64,000 nucleotides of DNA, from contig NTMA01000015.1 of the NCBI GenBank assembly GCA_002917075.1, positions 248,001-312,000 of the forward strand, read 5' to 3'. The stretch comes from Hawksworthiomyces lignivorus. Its lineage: Eukaryota; Ascomycota; Sordariomycetes; Ophiostomatales; Ophiostomataceae. Numbering within the stretch: position 1 is the first letter of the stretch; each line of letters starts with the position of its first letter. This document shows, piece by piece, positions 1 to 11,749 of this stretch. A program made the position numbers and the translations under genes. The notes under the pieces are model-generated. The model was not told the DNA's origin, did no database searches, and was given only the letters and a program-made list of their open reading frames with translations.

Positions 1-3000
1 GACACGCTTCACTCGGCGACATTATCGTCAAAATATACAACCTAGGGTCCCCTCCTAATAACCTCCTCGACAAAGTCAAGAAAAATTCGCTTGCCTCAAC
101 GGAGAAATTCAAGCAATTTAGCGATCTTCACCACAAATACCGCCTTGTCACCTTCTACGAGACGCAACCTTACGGCAAACTGGGAATTGTATGTCTAGGT
201 TTGGTGGTGGCCAGCGAGTTCAAACTCACTGATTTTCTTATAGATCGTTCCAAGAGATTCCGCTGTCTTGGGTCTACCATTGTCAGTTGAGACTGTGGTT
301 GGTATGAATTCCGCAGACCACAGTACCATCTGTAAATTCCATTCTGCCGATAGTCCTGAGTGCGAGCTGGTGCTGAGCACAATCAGAGCAAGCCTCGAAG
401 AGGTTTTGAGTCTACAAAAGACGGGTAAATTGTGAATCAGAATGCTTTTATTTGGATGTTACCGACTAACGTTCACTTAGTCGTAGACCAACCTACCCAG
501 CAACTAATCTCTCTAATCCCAAAAGAAGACCAAGGTAATGTTATATTACCTTTGTGCCTTTTCCTGTCGACGATTTTTCTAACTTGACTGCACAGACTGC
601 CTCCGTGCCCTCTACGAGGTCACTGGAGAGTACAATAATCAGCGGGGCCAAGTTGACACGCAAGTAGATGGCACATGTGCATGGGTACTAGAACATGGCA
701 GTTACTTGCGGTGGCGCTCAGCCGATGGGCCATCGCTGCTCTGGATCACAGGAAATCCTGGGTGTGGAAAATCTGTCATTGCCGGTTTCCTTGTTGATGA
801 GCTGATCGCCAGTTGTCCTCGAGCGATTGTTTGTCCATTCTTTTTTAGCGGCGGCGACGAGAAGCGCACGAGGTCGCACCAAGCAGTTTGCGCTTTTCTG
901 CACCGCCTGTTTAGCCGCTGGCCAGATCTTGTTTACTACGCCAGGGAGCAATTTGCTGCCAAGGGGAAAATGTTTGCGCTTGTCGCAGAACAGCTGTGGG
1001 ATATCCTTTGTGCTATCGCTGAAGAAGCACATGACCAGCAGACACAGGGGCAGCAGGAACCATGGGAGATTATCTGCGTCATAGATGCCCTCGACGAATG
1101 CGAAGAAGCCTCCAGGCAAGTCCTTCTCAGAGAGCTGACTCTGACTTTTCTGGCCGAGGTTCCAAGCGCATTTCATGGCTGTCTGAAAGTAGTCGTTACG
1201 AGTCGGCCACTACCGGAGATTGAACGCTTCCATCCGCTCAATACGATTAGGCTCAAGACAGAAGACACACCAGGCCCTCTATCTCTAGATATCGGCAGAT
1301 TCATTGACGTCAAGGTGGAGGAGCTGCGGTCGCAAAAGATTTTAGCCGCAGAAGTATGTGACATTGTAGCACAAGGGCTGCGAAGCGGTGCTGATGGCAC
1401 GTTTCTGTGGATAGCGCTCGTCCTCAAGTCAGTTGTGAAACATCCTAGTCGAAAGAAGAGCGCTGTAATGGACATTCTCGAAAATATGCCACCAAACCTT
1501 GATGCTCTCTACAGCCACGCACTGTCTACCGCAAACGAGACCTCCCGGCAGCTGCTCCAGTGCGTCCTAGCTGCCACGAGGCCTTTGAGCCTGGACGAGA
1601 TCAATGTTGCACTGGGCATGGAGAGGGATGTGAAGACTGTAAAAGCCCTGGGCAGCGAACTAGAGCAAGATATCGAGCATACTATCAGGCAGGCGGGCGG
1701 CTTTTTCGTCCGCATCATCGGCTCCAACGTCCATCTTGTCCACCAAACAGCCAGAGACTTCCTCCTACAGAGCAGTGCCAACAATCAAAGCCAGCCTTCA
1801 GGCCACTCATTTTCGCTGCTTCAGTGCAACGCCGTCCTGGCAGACCGCTGTGTCCGCAATTTACTTATTGATAACTGGCCTCGGCACCTGGACATTCGCA
1901 AGAGGCGTCAGGAGCAGGACATTAGCGAATGGCTTTTGTCGGAGATGAAATATGTTTTTAATAATAGGAGCTATATGAAGCCGGCAGAGAAATTGGAGTA
2001 TTTTCTGCATCCGTTCCACCCAATATACCGCAGCTTCTACGAATATGCTGCCAAAAACTGGACCCATCACGTTCAGGCTGCGGGAATAATTCCTCGCCGG
2101 TCCTCATCCAATGAATACCAGATCCGACCAATCCACGATTCGATCCTCTTGCTGTGTGATAAGTCCCAGAAGTATCTGTATAGCTGGTGGATTGCGTATG
2201 CATCCACAGACGTGGCCTTTCTGGATCACGCAATCTCTTCCGGGAGTCTCACTCTCCTTCAATGTTTTCTCGCCTCTGAAAGCTTTCGTGTGACTGATCG
2301 TGTCAGGGGAAAGCTGGATGTTCTTGCAACTGCTGTTGACTGCCGGAAAGTTGAGATTGTCGAATGGATTCTGAAGACCTACACCGAAGAGAACCTGCAG
2401 TATGAGGCTTCACTGCTACAGGCACTACAATACGGAAATGTGCGGCTCGTAGAGATACTGCTCGACTTGGTGCCGGGAGTTGTGACGAACACTCGTCAAC
2501 ATTTCAGTCACTCGACGCGGATGGTTCCGCTAGTTGCAGCGGCCGGACATTGTCCGGTACCAGTATTAATGCGCCTTCAGCAATTGGGAGAAGATATACT
2601 AGATTTAAGAGCCTTTACGCGCGCCATCTCCGAAGGGCTGTCTGACAACCTGCTCTGGCTCCTTGACAATTGTGCGAAGCTGACGGCTGAAGATGCACCT
2701 CAAAGGTTTAAGAGCGTCCTCGCGTCTGCACTAAGCGTCGCAGAGGAAGATGGCAGATTAGAGATGGTTGTCTTTATTCAGAAATACAGAGCAGCTTCAG
2801 ACATCAACTGTGGCTTTGCAGTTGATGCAGCCTCAGCAACCCAGTTTCTAGATGCGGACAACCTAGGCCGATTGTTGTCGATGGAAATTAGAAGAAACGG
2901 CTTCCGATCTGCTGCACATAGGCTACGGTATCCTGAATATCTTAAAATGCTATTGAACCACCAGTCAAACCCCACGGTAGAGACTCAAGAGTCTCTTGAA

Positions 3001-4773
3001 ACAAATAGGCCGCGCTACAGCGTTCCACAAGTGTGGTACGCTCTACGGTTTTCCGAGGATTTGGCGCGGGTGACTTACCTGCCTGTAATCAGTCCAGGAA
3101 TTGCACTCTCACGAGAGAGACTCGAGGCTGAAACTATTTGTGAGCTGCTTGATGCAGTGCATCCGGAATGTCCAAGAGGGCTGTCTTATCGAGCCTTGGC
3201 CTCCCTAAATGCGGTCCTTGAACACAAAGACCTTACCACTTCGCAAACAAGGGAATTCTTGACGCACAACTTCGGCCTTGTCTGCCTGCGAGGTGATTTA
3301 AAATTGGCTGAATATTTTGTTGAATTGGGAGCAAGTGTCACACAAAATTGCTTGTGGGGGTTGTCACCGCTTTTGGCTGCGGTCTTCTCAGGCAATGATG
3401 AATTGGTCGGCTATCTCCTGGAAAAGGGAGCGAGTCCAGACGAGCTTTGTTTCGTGAGAGATGATGACAAGGATATCGCATGCTCGACTGCTATGGGCAT
3501 CAAACCCAATGAAATGGGAGTTGAGCTTGATTTGTGTAAGCTGGAATCTGATCTACAGAGCTCGACTGACTTGACACTGCGCGCAGTCAACGAAGCTCGG
3601 CAGGCAGTCCGGCATGCCCTCAAAGCACAGTTCTTTCTCGAGACGCCGTTATCACTTGTAAATAATCTGAATAAGAAGAACATGGAGAGGCTGTGGAATT
3701 GGAAGGGGATGAGAGAAAATACTGACTCTCTGGACGCTCTCCGCAAAGACTGGGAGACTCTTGATCGCTTCATGGGTACCGCGGAATTTGAGTTAAGAGA
3801 AGTTTTGAAGAGAAGATCTATTTGGGCACGATCCAAAGATGGCAAAGGACGCACGCTTTTGCATTGTGTAGCGGCCGGAGATGTTGCCACTGTTTCGCTC
3901 TCGGACGTCATCGACGACGACGAGTTCTTAGTCGCTGAAGATTACGAGGGCAAGACCCCCATCCATCATGCAGCTGCAGGTGGTCACATAGCAAACGTTG
4001 AGGCTCTAGTCGCAAAGGGAGGCCCAAGTTTGTTAGCAGCCAAAACTCGCAAGAACCAAACATGCCTCCATATCTCGCTGCTCGCCGACAATGTCGCCAC
4101 ATCAAGGCGCCTCATCGAATTGGGCGCGTCTCTGCTGGAAAAAGAAGCTGTTGGGTGGCTACCGCTCCATCGTGCAATATATTGCGCCATCAACTCGGGG
4201 GACGCCGGACTCTTTAACTACATCTGGGACAAGACCCAGGAGAGCGCAAGCCAGGCGGACCAGTCCTTCACTCCTACAGATGCCTACATGCCCGTCGACC
4301 CCGATGGTTGCAATTTGCTCCACCACACCGTTCTGGCGACCGCCAAATGGAATCCGTCGGGACTACATGTGCCCTATGTTGGCCATGGCGTTGCGCAGAA
4401 GCTCATGCTTAGTGGTGTGCCATACAGCTCGGTCGACAAAAAGGGTTCGACGCCATTGGCATATGCAGAGAGATACCAACTGGATGGGCGCAGCCTAGAA
4501 GCATGGCAAAGGGATGCGGTAATGAAAATCTGGAATTGCCTACAGAACCCTCCCTTTACCGGTGATTTCGCGCAAACGCAGAGAGAGATCCAGAGGTATT
4601 ACAAGGATCTGGTATCCTCAGCTGAAGAGAAGAAGCCAGTGGTATCTGAAACCGCGCAAGCGTGGAATGACTGGAGTGAAGACGAATGGGACTTTTCGGG
4701 GAGCGAGGACGAAGATGATATGGTGGGGGAGGACGAAGATACAGGAAAAGAGGATGATCAGACTCAAACATAA
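1..4773 (+). CDS. NOD-like receptor (NLR/STAND): hydrolase tail, NACHT and ankyrin-like repeats; 5' end outside the window
   Basis: The gene enters from the left edge already in frame (codons begin at base 3). Exons are 3-188, 244-424, 481-534 and 596-4773; joining them gives one open frame through three introns of 55-61 nt. The first exons encode the end of an alpha/beta-hydrolase (DUF676/lipase-like) domain, recognisable from FYET, the SAVLGLP stretch and DHSTICKF. Next comes the usual linker DGTCAWVLEH and a NACHT NTPase with Walker A GNPGCGKS (about 751-774) and Walker B IICVIDALDE (about 1072-1101). The remaining roughly 900 residues are helical, with ankyrin-like motifs such as GKTPIHHAAAGGH, and an acidic tail. 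In fungi such proteins sense ligands through the repeats, oligomerise by NACHT and trigger incompatibility or defence; the ligand here is unknown. No frame break is visible. The first in-frame codon of the last exon's long ORF is TTG, so exon 4 cannot stand alone. Confidence 0.93.
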
Positions 4774-6495
4774 AGAGCAGAGCCAATCAGTATGCCTTGA
4801 CCACGGCAGCGCCATAGAGCACTGGGATACATAAAGCAAGGTTGCTTCTTTCCGTAGTTAATTCGTGTAGATGCAGCGTTCCATCTTGACCTCTATTCCT
4901 TTTTGCACACCTTGTTGCCCTTGTAAATATCGTCTTCACAGGCCTTATGTGTTTTATAATATCATATTATCATGCAAATACTCTCATACGCATAGTAATT
5001 GAAAGTTTTTCAGTGACTCGAAGGATACATCATATTTCGGCGTTGGATGAGACGACGTTGAAAGCTGCAGGCTGAAGCTGTGGTACGAAAACAACCATGG
5101 AGTGGATCGCCCGTCCACAGTGGAGCCAATCCTAAGAAGCAGCGTTGGGAAAAAGGAGACTGAATTAGACACATCCATATGAGATGTTGCCCACAAAGAC
5201 AATCTTCGATGGAGGTCTTGTCGACATAGCTGCAGTGAGGAGAGGAAATGAAGGAGATTTGAACAGGAAGAGGTCACGACACAAAGGTCGAGAGGAGAGC
5301 CAAAAGCTTCGGCAAGATGAGCTACAGGTTCATATTTTACTATGTAATATTCGACATTTGCCCCGAGATATTTCTTATGATGTCTCTGGCGGTGTTTCCT
5401 ACAGTGTTTCCAGTGATAAATACAAAGAGCTGGGTTCTCCTGTAGTAAGACTGTATGCTTTTTGTAGGGCTGCAGTGCACCTCTCAATTTAGGTGACGCA
5501 TGTTATCAATCTGTATGACAGACAAGCTTCTGTCATTTCACCTATTGCTCTTACCACATTTTAATCGTGTGCCGTTGTTATTTATCTGCACTGGGTGGCT
5601 CTGGAAGGAGAAGGCACGAGCTAGTAGCGCAGCGCCATGAAAAAAATAGCAAAACGAAATAAACTACAAAAGTGACGTTTTGTTTATATATTGCTCTTTT
5701 GACTTAAGTATTCTTGTGGGATTCACGACTTCTCGTAGGACGCATACTCTTGCTGTTTCTCAGCATAGAATCGAAGAAAATATTTTGTTTCAGTCGGCAA
5801 CATTGTTTCTAGAGAACAAATTCAGACCGCAAAGCGGGATTGCTAGATTTAACTACAAAAGGAAATCCTTTGGCGTAACTCAAAGAAACCCAAGCAGACA
5901 CTGATACTTCAAATATCAAATGAGATGCTCCGCCAGTGAGTAACTCATGCAATCTTTAGATTGTCCACGACAGTCTACATCGCAGGGGTTCCAGAGTCCC
6001 TTCTCTTGTCTGCGTAGATATTTCGCAGAAGGCAAATTTGCCCCAATTTTTGCCACAATTTGTTCTTTCCTTTCCACCTACTCTAAAACCGTAAAAGGAA
6101 ATATTGAGCTATTCAAAATGTCAACTTCCTTCTTATCTGTACTGAAAATCGAAGAAATATGAAAGAATGAAAGAAAGAGGACAGGATCTCGTCAAAACAG
6201 TCATCATCTTGTTTCCTAATACAGAACGTGATATATGTTAATGAGCATTTGCGCTTTACAAGCCCAGTCTGCCTAAGTTTGTCAAAGGTACTTTCCCGTA
6301 GATTTCACTTATATGAGCAGAAGGAACAAGGAGCACAAAAAGTAAACAAAGGCGGCTTGTTCTGTCTTTATAGTACATATATCTTATTAGGATTTGAGAG
6401 TTTTCTTCTTCTGACTCTCTTCTTGTTTTTGACTCAGACCCCAGCTTTTTTGAAACTCCTTTTTTTGACACAACTCTTTCAATAACTTGAACACA
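4774..6495. other. AT-rich intergenic region with one dispersed-repeat copy
   Basis: This gap follows the NLR stop. It holds the NLR 3' flank, copy 1 of a dispersed repeat (5020-5131) and then AT-rich sequence. Short ORFs at 5184-5492 and 5680-5904 show no recognisable motif. I see no further gene. Confidence 0.6.
5020..5131 (+). repeat. Dispersed repeat A, copy 1
   Basis: About 110 bp match copy 2 at 9237-9345 in the same orientation, with roughly 80% identity by eye and one 3-bp gap. Shared blocks include GGATACAT, ATGACGTTGAA-like and ACGAAAACA. Weaker similarity continues about 30 bp upstream. No terminal repeats or coding content were recognised, so it may be a decayed non-autonomous element. 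Confidence 0.7.
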
Positions 6496-6846
6496 ATGTC
6501 AGCTGCAGAGTAGGTCTCTGCTTGTGCGAGAGTCGCAACCGCCGTTTTCACGGCTGCCTTGGCGGTCGGGGCGCTGGGCTTGTACCAGTGCCCCGACCCC
6601 GACGTTGAAAAATTAAAGGTACGCGTGAAACAGCTCGAGGATGATGTGAAAAACGTCAAGCAGGACACGAAATCGCTCCGCGACAGTGTCAATGCGATCC
6701 TCGAGGTACTCCGGAACCTCAGGCCTCGGGTCGAGGTTCTGGAGAACCCTAATGACATCCATCCTCCCATCCCCCCCATTCCCCCCATTCCCGACTCTCT
6801 CCCTGATCCCCCTCCTCCTCCTTTGTATGGAGTCGACGTTGACTAG
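6496..6846 (+). pseudogene. Small membrane/coiled-coil/proline-rich ORF broken by an early TAG
   Basis: The only in-frame ATG is at 6496, and the sixth codon is TAG. After the stop the same frame runs open to 6846. It encodes an Ala-rich hydrophobic segment (AVFTAALAVGALGLY), then a charged heptad-like stretch (KLKVRVKQLEDDVKNVK) and a proline-rich tail with PPIPPIPPIP. Restoring read-through would give about 116 residues with one membrane anchor and a short coiled coil. A CAG-to-TAG change, a C-to-T in CpA context as expected for repeat-induced point mutation, would explain the stop. Alternatively, TAG could be a 3' splice site (AGTAG/GTCTCT) fed by an upstream exon that I could not identify. 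No family recognised. Confidence 0.5.
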
Positions 6847-7406
6847 GTAGACACAGGCGCGAGCCATTCCGGTACGGCTCTAAAATATTACCGGGGAGGG
6901 TGGTGGGCCGGAGACGGGCCCCAGCAGAGCTCGTACCTCATCGTGGTTGCTGGGTCCAGTAGCCTGTTCAAGGTGAAGCCAACACGAGCATTCGCCCTAG
7001 AACCACTCGTCCCTGGAGACAAGCAAGCTTCACACTTTGCTAGATTATTTTTGCCTAGCTAGAACCGTTGGTGGAAAATACGGGGTTGAAATGGGCCGGA
7101 AACCTAAGGCAAAGGGGAGGAAAGGGGGGTGGGCTGAATGTTGGTGACGTCGTGTCTCGTTGATTTCTGCTAGCAGAGTCATTACTGAGTTACAGTCTGT
7201 GCTTCTGGGAGGATTGCTAGATTGTATCAGTTGCTATCTTCTTAATCCACTCCCAATACACTGAAGTTGATTACACAATATTTTTGTTCAGTTTCGGCTG
7301 CCATCTATTACTGGCGGTCCCACGGGAGCACCCAGTTAGATTTTAACCCATCCAGTCCCCGCATTTCTTGAACACTTCAACCTGTCTTCTTTACACTTTA
7401 TAAGTC
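6847..7406. other. Intergenic gap upstream of the F-box gene
   Basis: About 560 bp between the broken coiled-coil ORF and the F-box start. It is locally GC-rich (around 6870-6960) and then AT-rich. No gene, RNA or clear TATA box was seen. Confidence 0.5.
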
Positions 7407-8609
7407 ATGATGCGTAAGGTTGAAGTTGCCTACCTGCGTCTCGGCGTATTTAATGAGCGAGCGGTGAATGGCCGAAGCTTGCGGCGCCTGCTTTCACGGA
7501 TCACTAGCTGCTTGATGGGGAAATTCCACCACCTTTTCCAAGAGAAAAAGGTTTGTCATCTGCTTCAACTACCGAACGAACTCATTCTCGTCATCACTGA
7601 TGATCTCTCTCCTGCGAGCCGTCTGCTCTTATCACAAACCTGCCGCCCACTTCGAACAATCTTAAGAGGAGCAGACAATATTTGTGCCTCTATCAACTTG
7701 TCTCGTCTACAGCGTCTCGAATTTATCTCTGCTGTGGCTCGTGACTTGCCCAACCGATGGGCTTGCGAGCTGTGTATCTCTTTACACCCCATTCATATCA
7801 GCGACACGCCGGCTTCTTCTTCCCCACGCTTCTATAACGACGCTCATCAATTGAACTACATACATTGGGAGTGGTCAAAGCCAGCTACGATCTCTGGAAT
7901 TCAGCACCGGCACGTCCAACTCGCTTTGAAATATACACGTTTGACAAAAAAAAGCCGCTTCCATGATGCATTATTAGCACCATTTCAAATTGAGTTAAAT
8001 GTGATTGTACCGAACCCTTTCAGGGAATTGGATTACTCGATTACACAACATGTTTCAAGCTCATTCTATCCTAAGGTTGTGTCGACTCCGGACGGCTGCC
8101 TTCGATATCTCCTTCTGTCAAAGTTTCACATCGACGAGGAAGACGGAAGAGTGCCTGCGCAGAGCGGAATGGGCTTGCTGTATATCTGCCCGCATGAAGC
8201 CTTGAACTACGACTGGATACGATGGAGGGCAGCCCTCGACTGCCAAGGAGAACGGCCTCGATTTAGTCCTCTATTTGACCTCCCGATTGCCATCTGTGAT
8301 GCAATTGAAAAGAGCGACAAAGAAGAAGCATGCGGAAGTTGTCCTCGTTGTCCGACAGATTTTGCTGTGAGCGCGACAGATCGTTTTGTCGAGATCTGGG
8401 TCTGGCAGGACTATGGACCGGAAGGACCCGCAACTGACGTGGCATGGCAGATCCATCTCTCTGGGAGCTTCCTCCGGGAGGATGGTCATGCTGAAAAACA
8501 AATAAATGGTCCTGATTATGGCCCAGTTGTCTATCACGAACCAGGAAGTGTCCGAAAGCTCTACGGAGCAGAGGCGACGGTCGAATGTCCACGAAAAGCA
8601 CAACGCTAA
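7407..8609 (+). CDS. F-box domain protein
   Basis: A single-exon frame of 400 codons beginning ATG ATG. Residues about 48-85 carry an F-box-like motif (LLQLPNELILVITDDL, then SRLLLSQTCRPLRTIL), the Skp1-binding module of SCF ubiquitin ligases. A CELC...HP segment follows, as often occurs behind the F-box in fungal members. The C-terminal 280 residues lack recognisable LRR or WD40 repeats, so the substrate is unknown. Orphan F-box proteins of this kind are expanded in filamentous ascomycetes. The product probably acts as a substrate receptor in the cytosol or nucleus. F-box assignment is fairly sure; function beyond that is inference. Confidence 0.8.
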   Translation: MMRKVEVAYLRLGVFNERAVNGRSLRRLLSRITSCLMGKFHHLFQEKKVCHLLQLPNELILVITDDLSPASRLLLSQTCRPLRTILRGADNICASINLSRLQRLEFISAVARDLPNRWACELCISLHPIHISDTPASSSPRFYNDAHQLNYIHWEWSKPATISGIQHRHVQLALKYTRLTKKSRFHDALLAPFQIELNVIVPNPFRELDYSITQHVSSSFYPKVVSTPDGCLRYLLLSKFHIDEEDGRVPAQSGMGLLYICPHEALNYDWIRWRAALDCQGERPRFSPLFDLPIAICDAIEKSDKEEACGSCPRCPTDFAVSATDRFVEIWVWQDYGPEGPATDVAWQIHLSGSFLREDGHAEKQINGPDYGPVVYHEPGSVRKLYGAEATVECPRKAQR

Positions 8610-9633
8610 AGCCGGTACTGGGAAATTGGTCAGATGTCGTGTTTTGCGAGAGACGGGTGCCTTGATAGAGGCTCATATAAGGTTAAATAAACTAACGGTA
8701 ATGTAAGACCAGCTGTAGCCTTTGCCACTGCACAGCTCATATGAGTTGTATTCTTTTTATTTTCAAGGGCAATGATGAAATGTCCGCGCTTAAAATCTTC
8801 GGAGCATAAAAGGTTTATTTTGCGTATTAGATAGAAGAGCTTATGCTTGTCTTGACAATTTTTTTTTAATTTTTTTTTTTTGTATTTGATTATCTTTTGT
8901 TTTTGCTTTTGTTTTCATTCTTGTCTCTTTTACATCAATTCCTCAAAAGCAGCCTCCTTCAGTACATACGCTAGAGCGGTGATGTATCGTTAAGAGGAAG
9001 TACTGCTGTGGCAAGGGCGAAAAAAAGGTGTGTGAGTCTATTGGACTACCTGAGCCATACTGGGCCACTGCCTGGGCTAAAAAGCTCTGCTGGGTCACGT
9101 GAGTGGCCCGCAACAAGCTGCTGATATCTTTCTTTCTTTCTTTTTTTTTTTTTGCTTATTTATTTTTGGCTAAATTCTAGCCGTAGCAGCTATTAGAATT
9201 TTAGAGGTCATAGCATTGCGAGTAGAGTAGACGCTCGGGGGATACATGATATTTCGCCCTTTGGATGGGATGACGTTGAAGGCTGCAGAAGCTGTGGCAC
9301 GAAAACAGCCGTGAAGTGGATCGTCCATTCACAGTGTAGCCAATCAGACCACCAGAGACAACCCCGGCGTCCCGTGAAAGGTCAGCAAAAAAAGGCAATG
9401 AAAAGCTTGGGAATTTTAAAGGAAAAAAAAAGAGGAGTAAAATAAATCACCAAAATAAGACATCATCTGGTGACATTCGCAACAGCGACGACAATTCTTT
9501 GTACCGACCACGCCAGCGACCATTTTACTTGGAAGACAGCAGATACGCCAGGCCGAAGACTATTTTGAGCGAAGCGACCCGCCCCTCCTTCCAATCGGAT
9601 CTTCTTTGCAGACAGCGACCTCGCAGTTTCACC
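8610..9633. other. Intergenic region with repeat A copy 2 and the PHB2 leader
   Basis: The first half holds the F-box 3' flank and poly-T tracts (near 8860-8880 and 9130-9155). Copy 2 of dispersed repeat A lies at 9237-9345. The last 200 bp are the presumed prohibitin-2 promoter and leader. No other gene was seen. Confidence 0.55.
9237..9345 (+). repeat. Dispersed repeat A, copy 2
   Basis: Second copy of the roughly 110-bp repeat found at 5020-5131, same orientation. It ends about 290 bp upstream of the prohibitin-2 start, inside its presumed promoter region. Confidence 0.7.
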
Positions 9634-10662
9634 ATGTCGGGTCGCGGTCCCATGGACGACTACGTCCGCCGGCTGCAGCAGATGGCGCTCAACAGCCGGC
9701 GGGGCGGCGGCGGAGGCATGCCGCCGGGGGCTCCCCGCGGGCTGGGCGGGTTGGTGGCGTCGCTGGCGCTGGTGGGCGGCGGCATCTGGGTGTTCCAGAA
9801 CGGGCTGTTCAACGTGGACGGCGGCCACCGGGCGATCAAGTACCGGCGGCTGAGCGGCGTGAGCAAGGAGATCTACAGCGAGGGCACGCACTTTATGATC
9901 CCGTGGTTCGAGTCGCCCATCATCTACGACGTGCGCGCGCGGCCGCGCAACGTGTCGTCGCTGACGGGTACCAAGGACCTGCAGATGGTCAACATCACCT
10001 GCCGCGTGCTGTCGCGGCCCGACGTGCCCGCCCTGCCCCAGATCTACCGCACCCTGGGCACCGACTACGACGAGCGCGTCCTTCCCTCCATCGTCAACGA
10101 GGTGCTCAAGAGCGTCGTCGCCCAGTTCAACGCCAGCCAGCTCATCACCCAGCGCGAGAACGTCGCCCGCCTCGTCCGCGAGAACCTGTCCCGCCGCGCC
10201 GCCCGCTTCAACCTCCTGCTAGACGACGTATCGCTGACGGTATGCTTTCTAGCCAGCCGATGGCTTCCTTGCTTTCCTTTTCTTATTTGTCTTGGTTACT
10301 AATCCATCTTTTTTTTTTTTTTTTTTTTCACACTGCAGCACCTCGCCTTCTCGCCCGAGTTCACCGCCGCCGTCGAGGCCAAGCAGGTCGCCCAGCAAGA
10401 CGCCCAGCGCGCTGCCTTCGTCGTCGACAAGGCCCGCCAGGAGAAGCAGGCCATGGTGGTCAAGGCCCAGGGTGAGGCGCGGTCGGCCGAGCTGATCGGC
10501 GAGGCCATCAAGAAGAGCAAGGCCTACGTGGAGCTCAAGAAGCTCGAGAATGCCCGGGCCATCGCCCAGACGCTGCAGGAGGCCGGCGGCCGCAACCGGC
10601 TGCTGCTTGACGCCGAGGGTCTCGGCCTCAACGTGTTCGAGGGCAGCAACGAGTCCAAGTAG
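9634..10662 (+). CDS. PHB2: Prohibitin-2, mitochondrial inner-membrane scaffold
   Basis: Exons 9634-10239 and 10339-10662 are separated by a 99-nt intron (GTATGC...CTGCAG) with a long poly-T tract; the product is 309 residues, normal for the family. An N-terminal region with RRGGGGGMPPGAPRG precedes one membrane anchor (about residues 33-55). The SPFH/Band-7 domain shows the diagnostic prohibitin-2 features HRAIKYRRLSGV, EGTHFMIPWFE and RARPRNVSSLTGTKDLQ, and a C-terminal coiled coil (EAKQVAQQDAQRAAFVV) follows. PHB2 assembles with PHB1 into ring complexes that stabilise respiratory proteins and the m-AAA protease. The start was chosen at MSGRGPMDD because the frame further upstream opens only with a non-ATG codon. 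The coding region is strikingly GC-rich compared with its flanks. Confidence 0.97.
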
Positions 10663-11749
10663 AGGCTGTAGGCGGCGTGATTTGGGAGGCCGCGGTGTGG
10701 ATTCTGGCTGCGACGACGACATGCGGGAGAGGGGGTTTCATCTAATGCTTTAATGGAGGGCGTTCACGTTTGGGCTATGAGGGAAAAGTACAAAAAATAC
10801 GAAAGAAAAACGCAGCCAGATGGACGGCATGACAGCCGGAGGACTCGACGACCCGACGACTCCCCCGTCTGGACTGCTCGACATCAAACAACTCTACTAC
10901 GAACATCAAAATAGGGCATCTCCACTGTGTATCATATAGTCATTTTCCGTTGCCGTCGCTTTTGCTTGAGGTATCTAGTTATGCATGTATAAAGAAGTAA
11001 AATCTGCTTAAAAGACCGAAGCTGGTGCTTTAATTCCATGTCTGAGGACACGACTCTGCTAAGCAGGCAGCCCGCTGTATTACATATCACATATCAATCA
11101 CACAATCTCAGCAGGCAGCGGGGAATGGAGGAAAGGAACTGCCATAGTGGGCTACCCCACCTTATTGTTCTAACTGGAACATTCTACAAAACGGTGATCA
11201 TTGAAAACGGTCACCCATAAAACCATAACGGAGGATTGTGGAGAGCCGTCGTTGTGGTCAATGTGGTAATCGGAAATATGCCGTGTAATTCACTTTGTTC
11301 AAGCATTGATGAGGCAAAGAATTGGCAGGTAGTTACCGGATGATAACAGATAGCAAGCCATTGATTCTTTTGCTTCTCTTCTCTTTCTCAGACACAACAG
11401 CCAGCTGAGCGTTGTAGGGAAGATAACAGCCCTGATTAGCGTGTACATAACTGGCATAGAACTCTCCTGTTTTGTGCCCTTGTGCCCTTCCTGCACTCAA
11501 GGGACCATTGTCTTCATTATGGCCCATCAGACAGTTGCTTATCACAGTATAGCTGACTGATATTATGTAGTTGGTGATCAAGTGATTTTTAATAACATTA
11601 TTGATTTTCTTTCTCTGGTTCTTTCTTATACTTCTGACAGGGGCTCTTTCCCGACTTGCAATGCGAATTATCAGCCCTCGAAGATATTTACGCTCACGCT
11701 GATGCAGAGGACAATTAATGTGACACAAGCTATGCTGCATATCGCCAGG
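10663..11749. other. Intergenic region between PHB2 and the HET gene
   Basis: About 1.1 kb holding the two convergent 3' flanks. A small hairpin (GTGGG...CCCAC) lies at 11147-11160. The ORF at 11333-11740 has no recognisable motif and low-complexity content. No gene called. Confidence 0.55.

Noticed and set aside
9606..10475. Long alternative frames inside PHB2
   Set aside because: Shadows of a GC-rich gene; Arg/Pro/Ala-rich with no motif, and the true frame is a clear prohibitin.
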